Shown: one piece after another, positions 46,901-56,763 of the stretch
Layout of the letters: each line of letters starts with the position of its first letter
How positions within the stretch are numbered: position 1 is the first letter of the stretch
NCBI GenBank assembly: GCA_025201375.1
Contig: JAIWZP010000006.1
Location: forward strand, 124,001 to 188,000
Reading direction: 5' to 3'
Origin: Gongronella butleri
Lineage: Eukaryota > Mucoromycota > Mucoromycetes > Mucorales > Cunninghamellaceae
Length of the DNA stretch: 64,000 bases
The notes under the pieces: model-generated
Seen by the model: the letters and a program-made list of their open reading frames with translations, nothing else
Told to the model about the DNA's origin: nothing
The model's database searches: none
Translations under genes and position numbers: made by a program

Positions 46901-47376
46901 TCGTTTTATTCGTTTTTTTTTAAGGCATCTGCGAAGCATTCAGGCAGCACAGGCCGTCGCGACTGCCAATGGCAACACAGAGGACGAGAACGCGACAGCC
47001 AGTGATGAGATCTTGTTTTCCACCGCGTTTTCACCATCCGATCCGCTCATGACGCGACACATGGTGGCGCTTGCTTTTTTCAACACGCTCGGTAAGCCCC
47101 TTTTTTTTTTTTTTGTGCAAGCGCGGACATTGGTGGAAAAAGGCATTCCTGCGAGTGGGCAAATAGCCAAAAAGAAAAAAACAGGAGTGGTCACATTGGA
47201 GAAGCATGCAAAAGAAGAAGAAGAAAAAAAAAGGAGACATTTTTTCCGTGTCACCTCACCCAAAAATCGATCCTGTACCTTTAGTGCTTGTTTCGCAATC
47301 GACGCATCCCCTTCAAGTCCATCAAGCAACCCCATTTGGCCCCATTTCCCTGCGACTCACGACCCCACAAGCCTGA
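43994..47376 (+). CDS. Rec8/Rad21-family kleisin, divergent
   Basis: Alpha-kleisin subunit of cohesin, closest to the meiotic Rec8 type. 707 aa from 14 exons: 43994-44031, 44127-44216, 44289-44392, 44455-44548, 44628-44703, 44775-45124, 45197-45311, 45431-45877, 45962-46093, 46153-46240, 46320-46568, 46752-46852, 46944-47091 and 47285-47376. All phases agree. The N-terminal ~100 residues match the Rec8 pattern in part (LERRLQSVNVLRL, VMATLLQGIIN, RNVIAFFNAMRREL) but the usual FYS..LL.KKGPLA.VWLAA opening helix is not recognisable. The middle has a basic RRRRRHRVLD element typical of kleisins. The C-terminus is a winged helix (RHMVALAFFNTLVLVSQ, ATPFGPI). The exon 6 donor (GTCGGA) is weak, and exon 12-13 uses GTGAGG with a CATTCAG acceptor. 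Separase sites not identified. Confidence 0.8.
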
Positions 47377-48296
47377 ACTTCATTGGCACCTTCCCCCACC
47401 CCACCCCCCACTTTTGATCTCCACACGCCGCTTTTTCCATTCTCCCTGCCTTTTGCGACTCCCTCACGTTCGCTCTTTTTTTTTTTTGTTACCCCTGGCT
47501 GTCGCGTCGTCGTTGTTCTCGTCATCTATTCTCCCCCTCTTTTTTTTCTTCTTCTTATCTTTGTATACTGCAGGTAGATCCTTCACCAATGCGGTCTTTG
47601 CTTTTGCTGACCTCCTTGCTCATGGGAGGGGGTCATGACAACTTGACTGGGGTGGCCTTGACACAGCCATTGTTGATCAAAGCAATGCTATGGTCACCTC
47701 CTTTTTTTTTTCTTTCATCAACCAAGACTATTGCCAAATTCATGCACATGGACCCCAATCTAATAAAAAAAAATATAGCATTGCCTTCCATCCCTCTCAA
47801 TGAAGCGCTTCCCAATGAATCCAAGAATCCAACTCGTTTTGATGACGATCTTTTGTCGTCATGCTTGTAAAAATGCAAAATATAAAAAAAAAACTCGTTT
47901 TTAATGATGGCAAGGAACAAACAATGGACTGAAAGGGTGGTGTAAAAAGAAGAATGTAAAATAGCTATTACTGCATGGACATGGGGCATAAATAAAAACA
48001 AGCTAAGACATAGAGCGTATAGATAAAAATTAGCCTTTTGTCATAAAGCGTCTTTTGAGAGCGGGAGCATCCCAAAAAAAAAAAAAAAATAGGGGGGAAA
48101 AGGACCAAGCTGGAAAGAAAGAAAAAGACAGGGGCTGATGTCATTGGTGATAAATAAAGTGTGCAAAAGAAGAAGGAACATGGATGATCACGGCAAATCA
48201 AAAAAAAAAAAGAGGAGAAGGCAATGAAATCGATGCAAAAAAGAAAAATGGATGGGCATTGGGAGGGGTGGATGGGGGCATGACGAGACAAATGTT
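47377..48296. other. Spacer between convergent kleisin and zinc-finger genes
   Basis: 3' flanks only. T-rich at 47475-47560; several A runs at 47765-48110. No gene seen. Confidence 0.45.
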
Positions 48297-49565
48297 CTAG
48301 AGGTTGCGATAGCGTCTCTTTCCTGCGAGTTTGAGTGCCTGGACCTCTGGCGAGTATCTGCACTGCTCCTCCATGCGTAAATGGCGTTTGAGCGCGTCGG
48401 TGCGAGCAAATGCCTTTTTGCATGCGACGCACCAGTATGGCTTGACGCCAGTATGAACGCGTGCATGGCGCTGCAGATCGTGTTTGCGTGTGAATGCGCG
48501 CGAGCAGCTGGTACACGAATAAGGTCTTCCACCGACATCGGCCAGTGCGCGCGGCATCATCTTGTAGTCAGCCATGGGCATGTGGCCCAGGGTGTCGTTG
48601 AGCACGGGCGTCGTGGGTGGCGACGGCGACCCCGGCGAGATCATGGCGTCGCCGTGGTGGTGGTGATGGTGATGATGGTGATGAAGATGTGGGAGGATTG
48701 GCTCGTACGCCGTGTTATTGTGGTGATGGTTGTAAATGTGCGACTGGGTGGATGGATGGTGCCATTGAGAATGAGGACGCGTGTGGATGGTCAATGGCGG
48801 GTGAGAGGACGGCGGCGGAGGCGACGTGGCGGCCGAATCCAAAGCGTAAAGCCCGTCGGACATGTAAGAACCAGAGGCCGCGGCCATGCTGCTGGTACTC
48901 GAGCTCGACGAAGACGTGTAGCCGTACGAATAGGGTGCATCGGCCACGGAGGCGCGCATGGGCGACGGCGATTCGGGGACAGACACGTACATGGGCGGGT
49001 AAACGTGATTTGGAGACATTTGGTGCTGATTTTGACCGTGTTTGAGCTCATGCGATGACGAATTGGACAGCAACGGATGTTGCGCGTGGACTGGATGCGC
49101 GTGAGAAGGTGGAGGATGGTGGTGATGATGATGCAGAGGCAATCCAGCGGATGATTCCGTCAATGGTGACGAACACGTCGACGACGGCGAGTAAAAGGCC
49201 TCGTTTTGACCGTTTCCTGTTGTCAGCGTGGTGGTGGCGGCATGTGCGTGCGCGTCAAAGGTGCCCATGGACGTGCCGTGCTCATGATCAACAGCGATCA
49301 TGGCCATTCCAGTAGTTGCTGCAGGGTGATGTTGTTCCTGTGGATGAAGATGATGGTGCGTAGGAGGAAGAGGAGGAGGCGAGGGGCCGTGGCCATGTTG
49401 ATGATGATCCGTCGGAATTGGACCCGCGGATGGCGGCGGCGGAGATGTTGACGACGATTGCATCGCGTACGAATAGTACCCTTGCAAGTATTCCGTGGAC
49501 GGCAGCGTTACGGGATGCATCAACAGGCGCTGATGATGCTCAGACACAACTTCATGCGGCGACAT
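48297..49565 (-). CDS. Two-finger zinc-finger transcription factor
   Basis: Intronless 422 aa regulator with a long disordered N-terminus rich in His, Ser and Pro (a run of more than ten His near 295-307, encoded by CAC/CAT) and a C-terminal DNA-binding region. Finger 1 is a classical C2H2: C351, C354, H367, H371, in AFTRKHDLQRHARVH. After a TGVKPY linker, finger 2 has C379, C382, H395, and then no second His at the usual place; the next candidate ligand is C402 (spacing six), so it may be C2HC. Layout is like fungal Crz1/Azf1-type regulators, but I cannot assign an orthologue. A basic tail (GKRRYRNL) ends the protein and may aid nuclear import. Confidence 0.85.
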   Translation of the reverse strand: MSPHEVVSEHHQRLLMHPVTLPSTEYLQGYYSYAMQSSSTSPPPPSAGPIPTDHHQHGHGPSPPPLPPTHHHLHPQEQHHPAATTGMAMIAVDHEHGTSMGTFDAHAHAATTTLTTGNGQNEAFYSPSSTCSSPLTESSAGLPLHHHHHHPPPSHAHPVHAQHPLLSNSSSHELKHGQNQHQMSPNHVYPPMYVSVPESPSPMRASVADAPYSYGYTSSSSSSTSSMAAASGSYMSDGLYALDSAATSPPPPSSHPPLTIHTRPHSQWHHPSTQSHIYNHHHNNTAYEPILPHLHHHHHHHHHHGDAMISPGSPSPPTTPVLNDTLGHMPMADYKMMPRALADVGGRPYSCTSCSRAFTRKHDLQRHARVHTGVKPYWCVACKKAFARTDALKRHLRMEEQCRYSPEVQALKLAGKRRYRNL

Positions 49566-51777
49566 CTTGAAAATGAAATGGAGAAAAAAAAGTTGACGAA
49601 AAATGCAAGCTTAAAAAAAATAAAAAAAAGTGAAAAGGACAACGGGATGCCCTCATTGCTGCAAGCTATTTATTGTCTAGGGGGAGAGGGGGCCCAGAGG
49701 ATGGGGGGAGAAGAGGGGGAGGAACACTCACCAGGAGCGATGAGTAAACAAGCCTCATTAGGTCGCTAATGAGTAGCGCGAAATAAACTTTTTTACGAAA
49801 ATGATGAAAAAAATAAGGGGTTTGGAAAAAAAAAATAGGGTGGTGGCATGGAGTCTGGGGAATGGTTGTCAATCTTTTGCTTTAATTGCAAAAACACACT
49901 GTGATTTATGCCGCCCCTCTCTCTCTCAGCACACCTTTTCGTGCTCCCCAAGAAAAAAATGAGAGTGAGAGAGCGAAAGATATGCATCATGGGGTTGCCC
50001 TTGGCGTCGTCATGCACGCTCGCACTACATGCCTTGCTTCCTTTTTTTGTTCTTCTGCGCGGCAAATGCACATACGCACGCACATGAGAGGGAAAACGCT
50101 ACAACATTAAATAAAATTGCGATCATTGCTAACCTCGCTGTTCTTTCTCTCTTATTTTGTGCGTCTTTTTTCTTTTCCCCTCCCCCCTCGTGCCTCCTTG
50201 TCATAAACTAAGCTGAAAAGGCCAATTTGATCGAGATCAGCCCATAAAAGGAGAACAGAGCTGTTTGTCGATCTATTTCTCTTTTTGCAGAGGCCGAACG
50301 CGATGCTTTTTTTTATTTTCGTCTCGCTCCCTGAAAACATCCCATATGCACCATGATTTTCTTTTTTGCGCGTCTCCTTGTATTTCTCATCCTACAACCC
50401 CTGCCGAGATCAAATGGAAAAGATAAAAAAAAAGACAGCCACTTTTGATTGAGGCGGAAGGGGTAGCAGAAAGGGAAATGATAAAAAAGACAATGGTGCG
50501 ACCATCCCTCACAATGAAGCATGGAAAAAAAAAAAAGGAGTCATTTTGCTTGTTTGCTTGGCTCATGCTGCTTTCTCTGTAGGTAATACATCATTTCGCT
50601 TCAATGGACTACAATACAATCCATGTCGTGCCGTTGGCACTGACACGGATAATCTTCCAAAAAAAAAAAAGTGAAAAAAGCGACCCATGCGTGTCAACGT
50701 GGCATTGACGCGTATTAAATGCGCTGTAAATAAATCAAAATGAGGGAGTGCACGTGTTTTGCGTGCGATTGAGCTTTTATTTTGCACTCTCTCTCTGGCA
50801 TTGTTTCCTTTTACACGAGCTTGTTCAATGTTTTGATTGCATCAGTGTGGTACTCAGACCCATGGAGCAAAAAAATCTTGCTTTGGCTTGCTATTCGGCG
50901 GCTCCGGTGATAAAGTGCATGGTCAGCGGGAGTAGGGTGGCCGTTCTTGAGTGGCCCAAAAAAGGGAGGCGTCTTTTTTTTCGGACGCCGTGTGAATTGA
51001 GCGCGTATTTTAGACCTTTTGTCCGGAAAATCGCGCCGGCAAGCGCCTTGTCCCGCCGCTGCAGTGCTCTGATTGCGAAACTCTTTGAACTTTCCACATT
51101 CAGGAGTGTAAATTTGGACCTCACTTGCTTCCCTCCCTAACAAAGCACCCTTGGGGAGTCTGATGAGCCCGGAAAGGGACACCCAACAAGTCCAGATGGC
51201 TGGAAGCAAGGCTATCTTCTCATCAACCCATGATCAATCGGTCGCGGTGCAGGAAGCGCCGCGTAATTCTTTACGAAGTCACCTTGTGTCTGAGACAACT
51301 CATGTTACACCAATTGCAGCTGCAAAACGACACATGTACTGCCAAAATATACCATTTTCTTGGCTAAAACTGGCATGGAAGACCACTAACCACTTTTTTT
51401 TACATCATTTTCCACTAAAAAAAAATAAAAAAGACTTCTTTACTATAACCTCATTGCACGTCTGCTTGATGCACAAGGCCACTTGCAAAATGTCATCGGG
51501 AGGGCCTATCTTCAGCATTTCAACTCAGGCGCTTCTTATTGACTCCTAATTTCTCGCAAGTACCCCTTTTTAGTGCATACAGGTCGGCACCTCGGGTGAT
51601 ATACAGACTGTCATCTTCATGCGGAGAATCTGTTAGACATAATAGGAGTCATTTTATTGGCGTAGCTTGTTTTTTTTTAATCACGACGCCGCTTGCATTA
51701 TAAAAAGGCAATTAATTTTTTCTTTCTACAATTTTTCTTTCTGCGATTTTTTCTTTTTGTGATTTTACTTCGCTGAA
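49566..51777. other. 2.2 kb spacer, divergent promoters
   Basis: Upstream regions of the zinc-finger gene and of the secreted-protein gene. No gene supported. A hairpin CTCATTA-GGTCGC-TAATGAG lies at 49754-49773. Confidence 0.4.
51699..51706 (+). promoter_or_regulatory. TATA box of secreted-protein gene
   Basis: TATAAAAA 72 nt before the ATG at 51778, with a pyrimidine-rich stretch between. One of the few clear TATA boxes in the window, fitting a regulated or highly expressed small gene. Confidence 0.6.
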
Positions 51778-52350
51778 ATGAATCGTTTCCTTTTTTATAT
51801 TGTTTTTTTGATCTCCTGCACTCTGACGCTCGTGCAGGCGCAAGGGATAAACATCATGACCCCCAAGCCAGGCGAAAGACTTACTGCTGGCCGACTGGTC
51901 ACCGTGCAAGTTGTCAAAAACGTAAGCTATAGCTAAAATAAAACCCTGTAGGGCGGGGTTAGCGCGCATCATTTTTTTTCTTTTTTTTTCTACGGACAGA
52001 ATCACATCATTGCTTCCACGGAAGTTGGTATTGCCATTGGTATTCGTGCTTGTGAAGGTGGACAGTGCCCTCCTCCAGAAAATCAGCTGGGTCAAATTTT
52101 GTATACTGGCCCATTCGATCCCCAGTTCCACGGACCTGGACCAGCTTACCAAAATTTCACGGTCACGGTGCCTAAAAGCAGCACGGTGGGCAACGCGAAC
52201 CTTAACGTGGTGCGCTTTTTCCTTATTGGCGTAAGCACAAAATATCTATTATTTTTGCCATCGATCCTGGAAGCTAACGCCGTTTGTTGACAGGCTGGGC
52301 CAACAGCTACCATTGGATATGCAAATGTCAAGGTCAACATTATCCGATAG
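51778..52350 (+). CDS. Small secreted protein, unknown function
   Basis: 143 aa from exons 51778-51921, 52000-52230 and 52294-52350, all phase 0. The first ~21 residues are a textbook signal peptide (hydrophobic core LFYIVFLISCTLTLV, cleavage likely after VQA). The mature part starts QGINIMTPKPGERLTAGRLV, with a beta-sandwich feel (alternating hydrophobics: TVQVV, EVGIAIGI, NFTVTVP, NVRFF-like), one CEGGQC pair, and one N-glycosylation site (YQNFT). I recall similar small secreted proteins in Mucoromycota and Basidiomycota, with no established function. TATA box at 51699 and AATAAA at 52417-52422. Confidence 0.82.
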
Positions 52351-52599
52351 ATGGTTACTGCTATGATAACTCAGGTGCCCTAATGGCATATTTTAATTAT
52401 TTATCATGGGGTTATCAATAAATATCATACTGTAATAGGTGCTTTCGACATGTCAAACGTGTCGTGTTTCATCCTATCGGTTGCAGACAAGAGCGAGGTT
52501 GAAATTTATTGAAATGTTTGAACGGTTTTCACAAGCATAGTACAAAGATCACGCATTGAGCAAACAAACATTCTTCTGGAAATTACGTCCGAGCCCGAC

Positions 52600-52915
52600 T
52601 ACAGTATGATAAAAACTTGCTTGAACGAATGCTCTGAAAAGATTCGCGATCAACTTCCGCAAAAAAAATTAAACGAACGCTGTGAAGAATTCGCGAACGT
52701 TCGCAAAAATCGAACAAATGATCTGAAGACTTAGCGAACAACGTTCGTAAAAAAAATCGAGCAAACGTCGTTCTCAACGTTGTAAAGACTTCATAAAAAG
52801 CGGTCGTAAAAAATCAAGCGAACTTTGTGAAGACTTTGCGAACAACATTCGTAAAAAATTGAACTATCATACAGTAACGTTGTGAAGAATTCGCGGACGT
52901 TCGTACGTAGTAGCA
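52600..52915. repeat. Degenerate tandem repeat with GCGAACGTTCGC palindrome
   Basis: Six loose units of ~42-56 bp with the theme TGTGAAGAATTCGCGAAC..GTTCGTAAAAAATCGA. The clearest unit has a perfect 12-bp palindrome at 52693-52704. Confidence 0.8.
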
Positions 52916-53419
52916 TAATGATGCGTGTGATAGGCACAGTATCACAGCTTTTAAGGATCGTTTTGACCCTGATACAGTGTACAGTATGATACAGTAGTAG
53001 TATTATGTTGGCCCTGAAATCTACTGTATGAAAAATGTATTTTCTCAGGACTGAGTGATCCGATTTGGGAAAAAAAAGTTGGAATCATCGAAGTTTTGAA
53101 TCGAGTGTCCTTTGGTCTAAAGTTGAAGCCAGATAGTCTGCCTCATCGGGAGAAGCGCACAAAATATTGTTTTGCGCTGGGTTTTCATCACTAGCAAACT
53201 CGAATCTCAAGATTTCTCGCGACTGTGTGATCCGATTTGCGAGAAAAATCACAGTAACACCGCTAAAGAATTGGCGGCCTAAGTACCCTCAACTGGTCCA
53301 AATTTGGAAGTGGATGAGCAAGTTTCTAAGGAAGTGCCAGTTTCATAGGCTAAAAGGGGTAGGATCAGCAGCATTTTGTCTCGTACGGCTACAACTGCTG
53401 AGCGCCCCGATGCGTGAGT

Positions 53420-53497
53420 TAGCTCAAATGAATCAGCAAGCAAACGCGGTAAAAGCGCTTGTGGTTGGGGGACATCGCGTCGAGTTCTCGGCAAGGT
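53420..53497. repeat. Direct repeat, copy A
   Basis: CTCAAATGAATCAGCA..CAAACGCGGTAAAAG.GCTTGTG..T..GGACATCGC matches 53717-53799 with few changes; spacing 298 bp. Confidence 0.85.
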
Positions 53498-53716
53498 AGC
53501 CTTCAAGGTATCGATTTGGCCCTGACGTCATGTAAAATGCGTTTCATCAGGACTGAGCTACCCAATTCCTGTAAAAACTTGACGTTGTCGGATTTCTGTA
53601 TTTAGCAACCTGTAGCTCAAATAGGACAAGATCTGAAGGGTACAGTCAGCAAAAGGGGGTAAGGTTTTGCAAATTTTGGTGGCGCAGGCGACAACACCTC
53701 AACGTAGCGAAGCGAG

Positions 53717-53799
53717 TCACCTCAAATGAATCAGCAGCCAAACGCGGTAAAAGTGCTTGTGATTGTTTGGAGACATCGCATTGAAAGCTCGGCGAGCTG
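53717..53799. repeat. Direct repeat, copy B
   Basis: Second copy of 53420-53497, same orientation, with a small insertion (GTTT) near the middle. Confidence 0.85.
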
Positions 53800-54078
53800 T
53801 TAATCAGGATCAAAAAGTCCGTCTTGGAAACAGTACGCGTCTTTTACACAATTGATCATGTGAGCATTAGTTTAGTATACGTATGATAATAGAATCGCGT
53901 GACATGAGCATGAAACAAACAAGCGGGACAAGGCGCTGCACCATTGTATGATATCACGGCGTTCAAAGAGCAAAAGGAAGGACAAAGCAGAAGGTCGGCG
54001 CGCATGGCGCGGCTTTTTTATATCAATGGCAAGATGGGTGATGCAACAAGACGTATCTACAAATAAAATAAATAATTT

Positions 54079-55806
54079 CTAATCTCCTTCGGCTGCTTGC
54101 GCAATGAGGGGCGCATCTGGAGATGCAAAAAAAAAAAAAAAAAAAACCATGAGCAATCCTCTTTTTTTTTTTGTGTGTGTGTGTTTCTCTGAATCTTACC
54201 ACGTTGCGCCGCGTGCGCTTTTGTCTTGCACAGGGGATGGTTGGCGGGGGTTAACAATTGGAAGCTGCACATGAGATTTTGATCGACGCTCATGACAGCG
54301 CCGAGATTGTCGAATTGTCCGCAATAATTTGGTGCACTGAAGATGGTGACGAGCGATCGATCGTTAAAAAACTCGTAGCCGTCCTCGACAACCATGTGGG
54401 CACGGCACACGAGGTCGAGGTCAAAGGACGCGAGGAAGTTTTTTAGCACATTTTTGCCAAAGCAATAGCTGACGCCGCGGTCGCTCTCGTGCCAATCGTC
54501 CGTGGCATCCGTTGGGTCCGACCACAGCAGGTCGTTCAGCAGGCCAAAGTCGGGCACGTCTGTGGGCCGCTCAATGCTGCGGATATCGTCCAGGCTCGTC
54601 AAATCCGGCGAAAGGCCGCCATGCACGCAAAAAATCTTGTCGCCAACCAACGCGGCAATGGGCAACGTGTTGAACACATTGATAAATGTCCGCCACGCGC
54701 GCACGTTCAACCGCCGCTTGCATTCGTCATAAAACCCATAGACTGATTATCCAAAAAAAACAAAAAAAAAACCAGAAAAAAAAGGGGTGTTTGAGCACGT
54801 GTCCTTTCTTTTTAAAGAGCCGATGTGGTACCTTTGGTAATGTTTTGATTTTCGTGGTTGCCTCGGAGCAAGAAAAAGGTTTCCGGGTACTTGATTTTGT
54901 AGCAAAGAAGTAGCAGCATGGTCTCAAGGCTCTGTTTCCCACGATCGACATAATCGCCCAGGAACAGGTAATTGCTCGCTGGTGGAAACCCAGACATTTG
55001 AAACAAGCGCAATAAATCCGAGAATTGACCGTGGGTGTCTCCGACGATTTTCACAGGCGGGGATAGCTCTAAAAGCGACTAAAAAGAAAAATAGGGGCAA
55101 AAAAATGAGAACATCATCATGATGCTGCAACTTTCATCATCGATGTAAACAAAGAAAAATGGAAGAGCAGGAAGCTTGTCCCACGTACGGGCTGGTCCAA
55201 AAAGATATCCATAGCTGCGTGACAAATGAGTTCAATTTCGGTGCCACTCAAGCACAATTTGCGGGATGGTTTTTGCCTGTAGCCCGCATCCAAGAGTCTT
55301 TCGATAAAGTCGTCAATGGGGGCAATGAGCGACGAGTCGAGAGTGGAGGTGGAGGAATGCAATGACGCGGTGCGATTTTTTTTAGGGGATTTTGGCGGCA
55401 AGTCGACGGGTGCGGCCGGTGGTGTAGGCAGCGGGCTTTGGTATTGCGTGAGGGCCTTGTCGTGATTACTGACATGTGCGGACGGCGGCGACGGCGGAGT
55501 TGGCGCGTGATTGGGATCGTCGTCATCGTCATTTCCAGCAAGCACGAGACAATCCAGCGCCTGGCGCCGCTGAGGCGGGGGCATTGACAAACTACGCTTG
55601 CCGCCGTTCGCCTTTGCCTCTTTGCTAGGCGTGACAGCCGGTGTCAGCTTCTTTTTCTTGGCATTGGTGGTGGTATCAAGACGCGTCGAGGTGGTATCCG
55701 TGGTATCAGCCGTCCAAATCTTTTTCTGTGGTGGCGGCAGGCTTTGGCTCTTTTGTCGCTTTGTTCTTGCCTGGAGCCGGTTACTTTTCGACTGGTGGTT
55801 GCCCAT
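54079..55806 (-). CDS. Ppz-like PP1-family Ser/Thr phosphatase
   Basis: Protein phosphatase of the Ppz1/Pzh1 group, fungal PP1 relatives that regulate salt tolerance and K+ transport. 481 aa from exons 55806-55189, 55078-54832, 54742-54200 and 54116-54079. MGNHQS at the N-terminus fits N-myristoylation (Gly2, Ser6). A ~160-residue basic, Ser/Pro/Thr-rich extension precedes the catalytic domain. Motifs: GDTHG (219-223, PP1 has GDIHG), GDYVDRG (247-253), GNHE (279-282), [44 protein letters not shown] and FSAPNYCG. All metal ligands visible are present. The stretch after GNHE reads NQNIT where PP1/Ppz have CASIN. The tail after exon 4 is short and acidic. Confidence 0.92.
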
Positions 55807-56405
55807 GTGCTTTTTGGCAAGGGTCGTTTTATACGCGAAAAAGCAAAACACGAGAAAAAGGGGGGTATGACTAAAGAAAAGGCGGCAAAATACCAAGCTA
55901 AAAACACAAGGAGCAAGAGAGCAAGAAGGCAAAAAGGGTGGGCCAAAAAAAAAAATGCAAAAAGGAGAGGGAAGGGAAAAAGGGAAGGGAAATACAGAAA
56001 AAAAGAAAGAAGCCAAAGTCCAGAGCTCAGCTTTAAGGGGCACCTGGCGAGCCCACCTGGCGGAGGGCGGCTGCCAAAATACTCAAATGCTCCGCTATTT
56101 AGTGGCAGGCACCGATGCTACTTTGGGCGCACTTCTTGTGACCAATCAGTGATTATGTCGGACCCCAACTTTAAATGGTACAATTCGATATTTGGATGTG
56201 AGACCTTCGATTGGGATCTGCAAGAAAATACTTTATCAATATGGGGGCTTGGTGCGGGGAACACAAGGAAGGGCAGCGGGGGTAACATGAAGGTAAGCAA
56301 ACATCCAAAAAAAAAAAAAAAAAAAAAAGAAAAAAGAAAAAAATAGAGGCTGATGCGGTCCGGTATCTCTAAAACGAAATAAAAACGAGGGGCAACCCCT
56401 GAGGA
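55807..56405. other. Spacer between Ppz-like and Zds genes
   Basis: Upstream region of the phosphatase and 3' flank of the Zds gene; purine-rich on the plus strand from 55840 to 56030. No gene seen. Confidence 0.45.
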
Positions 56406-56732
56406 TCATGAAGAGGCAGCTGACGTTGATTTGAAGAAGCTCAATGGCACATTGTCATCTTCGTCGCTCTTGCTTTGGGGAATGAAGCCATTGGGTGCCT
56501 GATTAGGCGGCGATCTCGATTTGAGGCTAAAGGGCCGCCCGCGGAGCTGCCCCTGTTGCGGCTGTGGTGTCTGTTGCGGCTGTTTTTGCTGCTGCGACGT
56601 TGTTTCATTATCTGGCGTGGCATTAGATGTGAAAGACGGCGCGGGGGATGATGGTACAGGCGTGTTTTCGCCAGAGGTGACATTTTGTGATGGCATTGAC
56701 GCATTTTCTTGCTGATTCTGCTGCTGCTGTTG

Positions 56733-56763
<31 letters not shown>

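Larger units (their letters stand above)
52351..54078. other. 1.7 kb repeat-rich spacer
   Basis: No gene. Contains the tandem palindromic repeat, TACAGTA-type heptamers, and a duplicated block, each listed separately. Confidence 0.5.

Noticed and set aside
47475..47600. Extra 3' exon of the kleisin gene after a TGCAG acceptor at ~47574
   Set aside because: The winged-helix domain is complete and a stop codon at 47374-47376 ends it at the usual place.
49754..49773. Hairpin CTCATTA/TAATGAG as a terminator
   Set aside because: No T run follows, it lies upstream of a minus-strand gene, and fungal polymerase II does not use such terminators.
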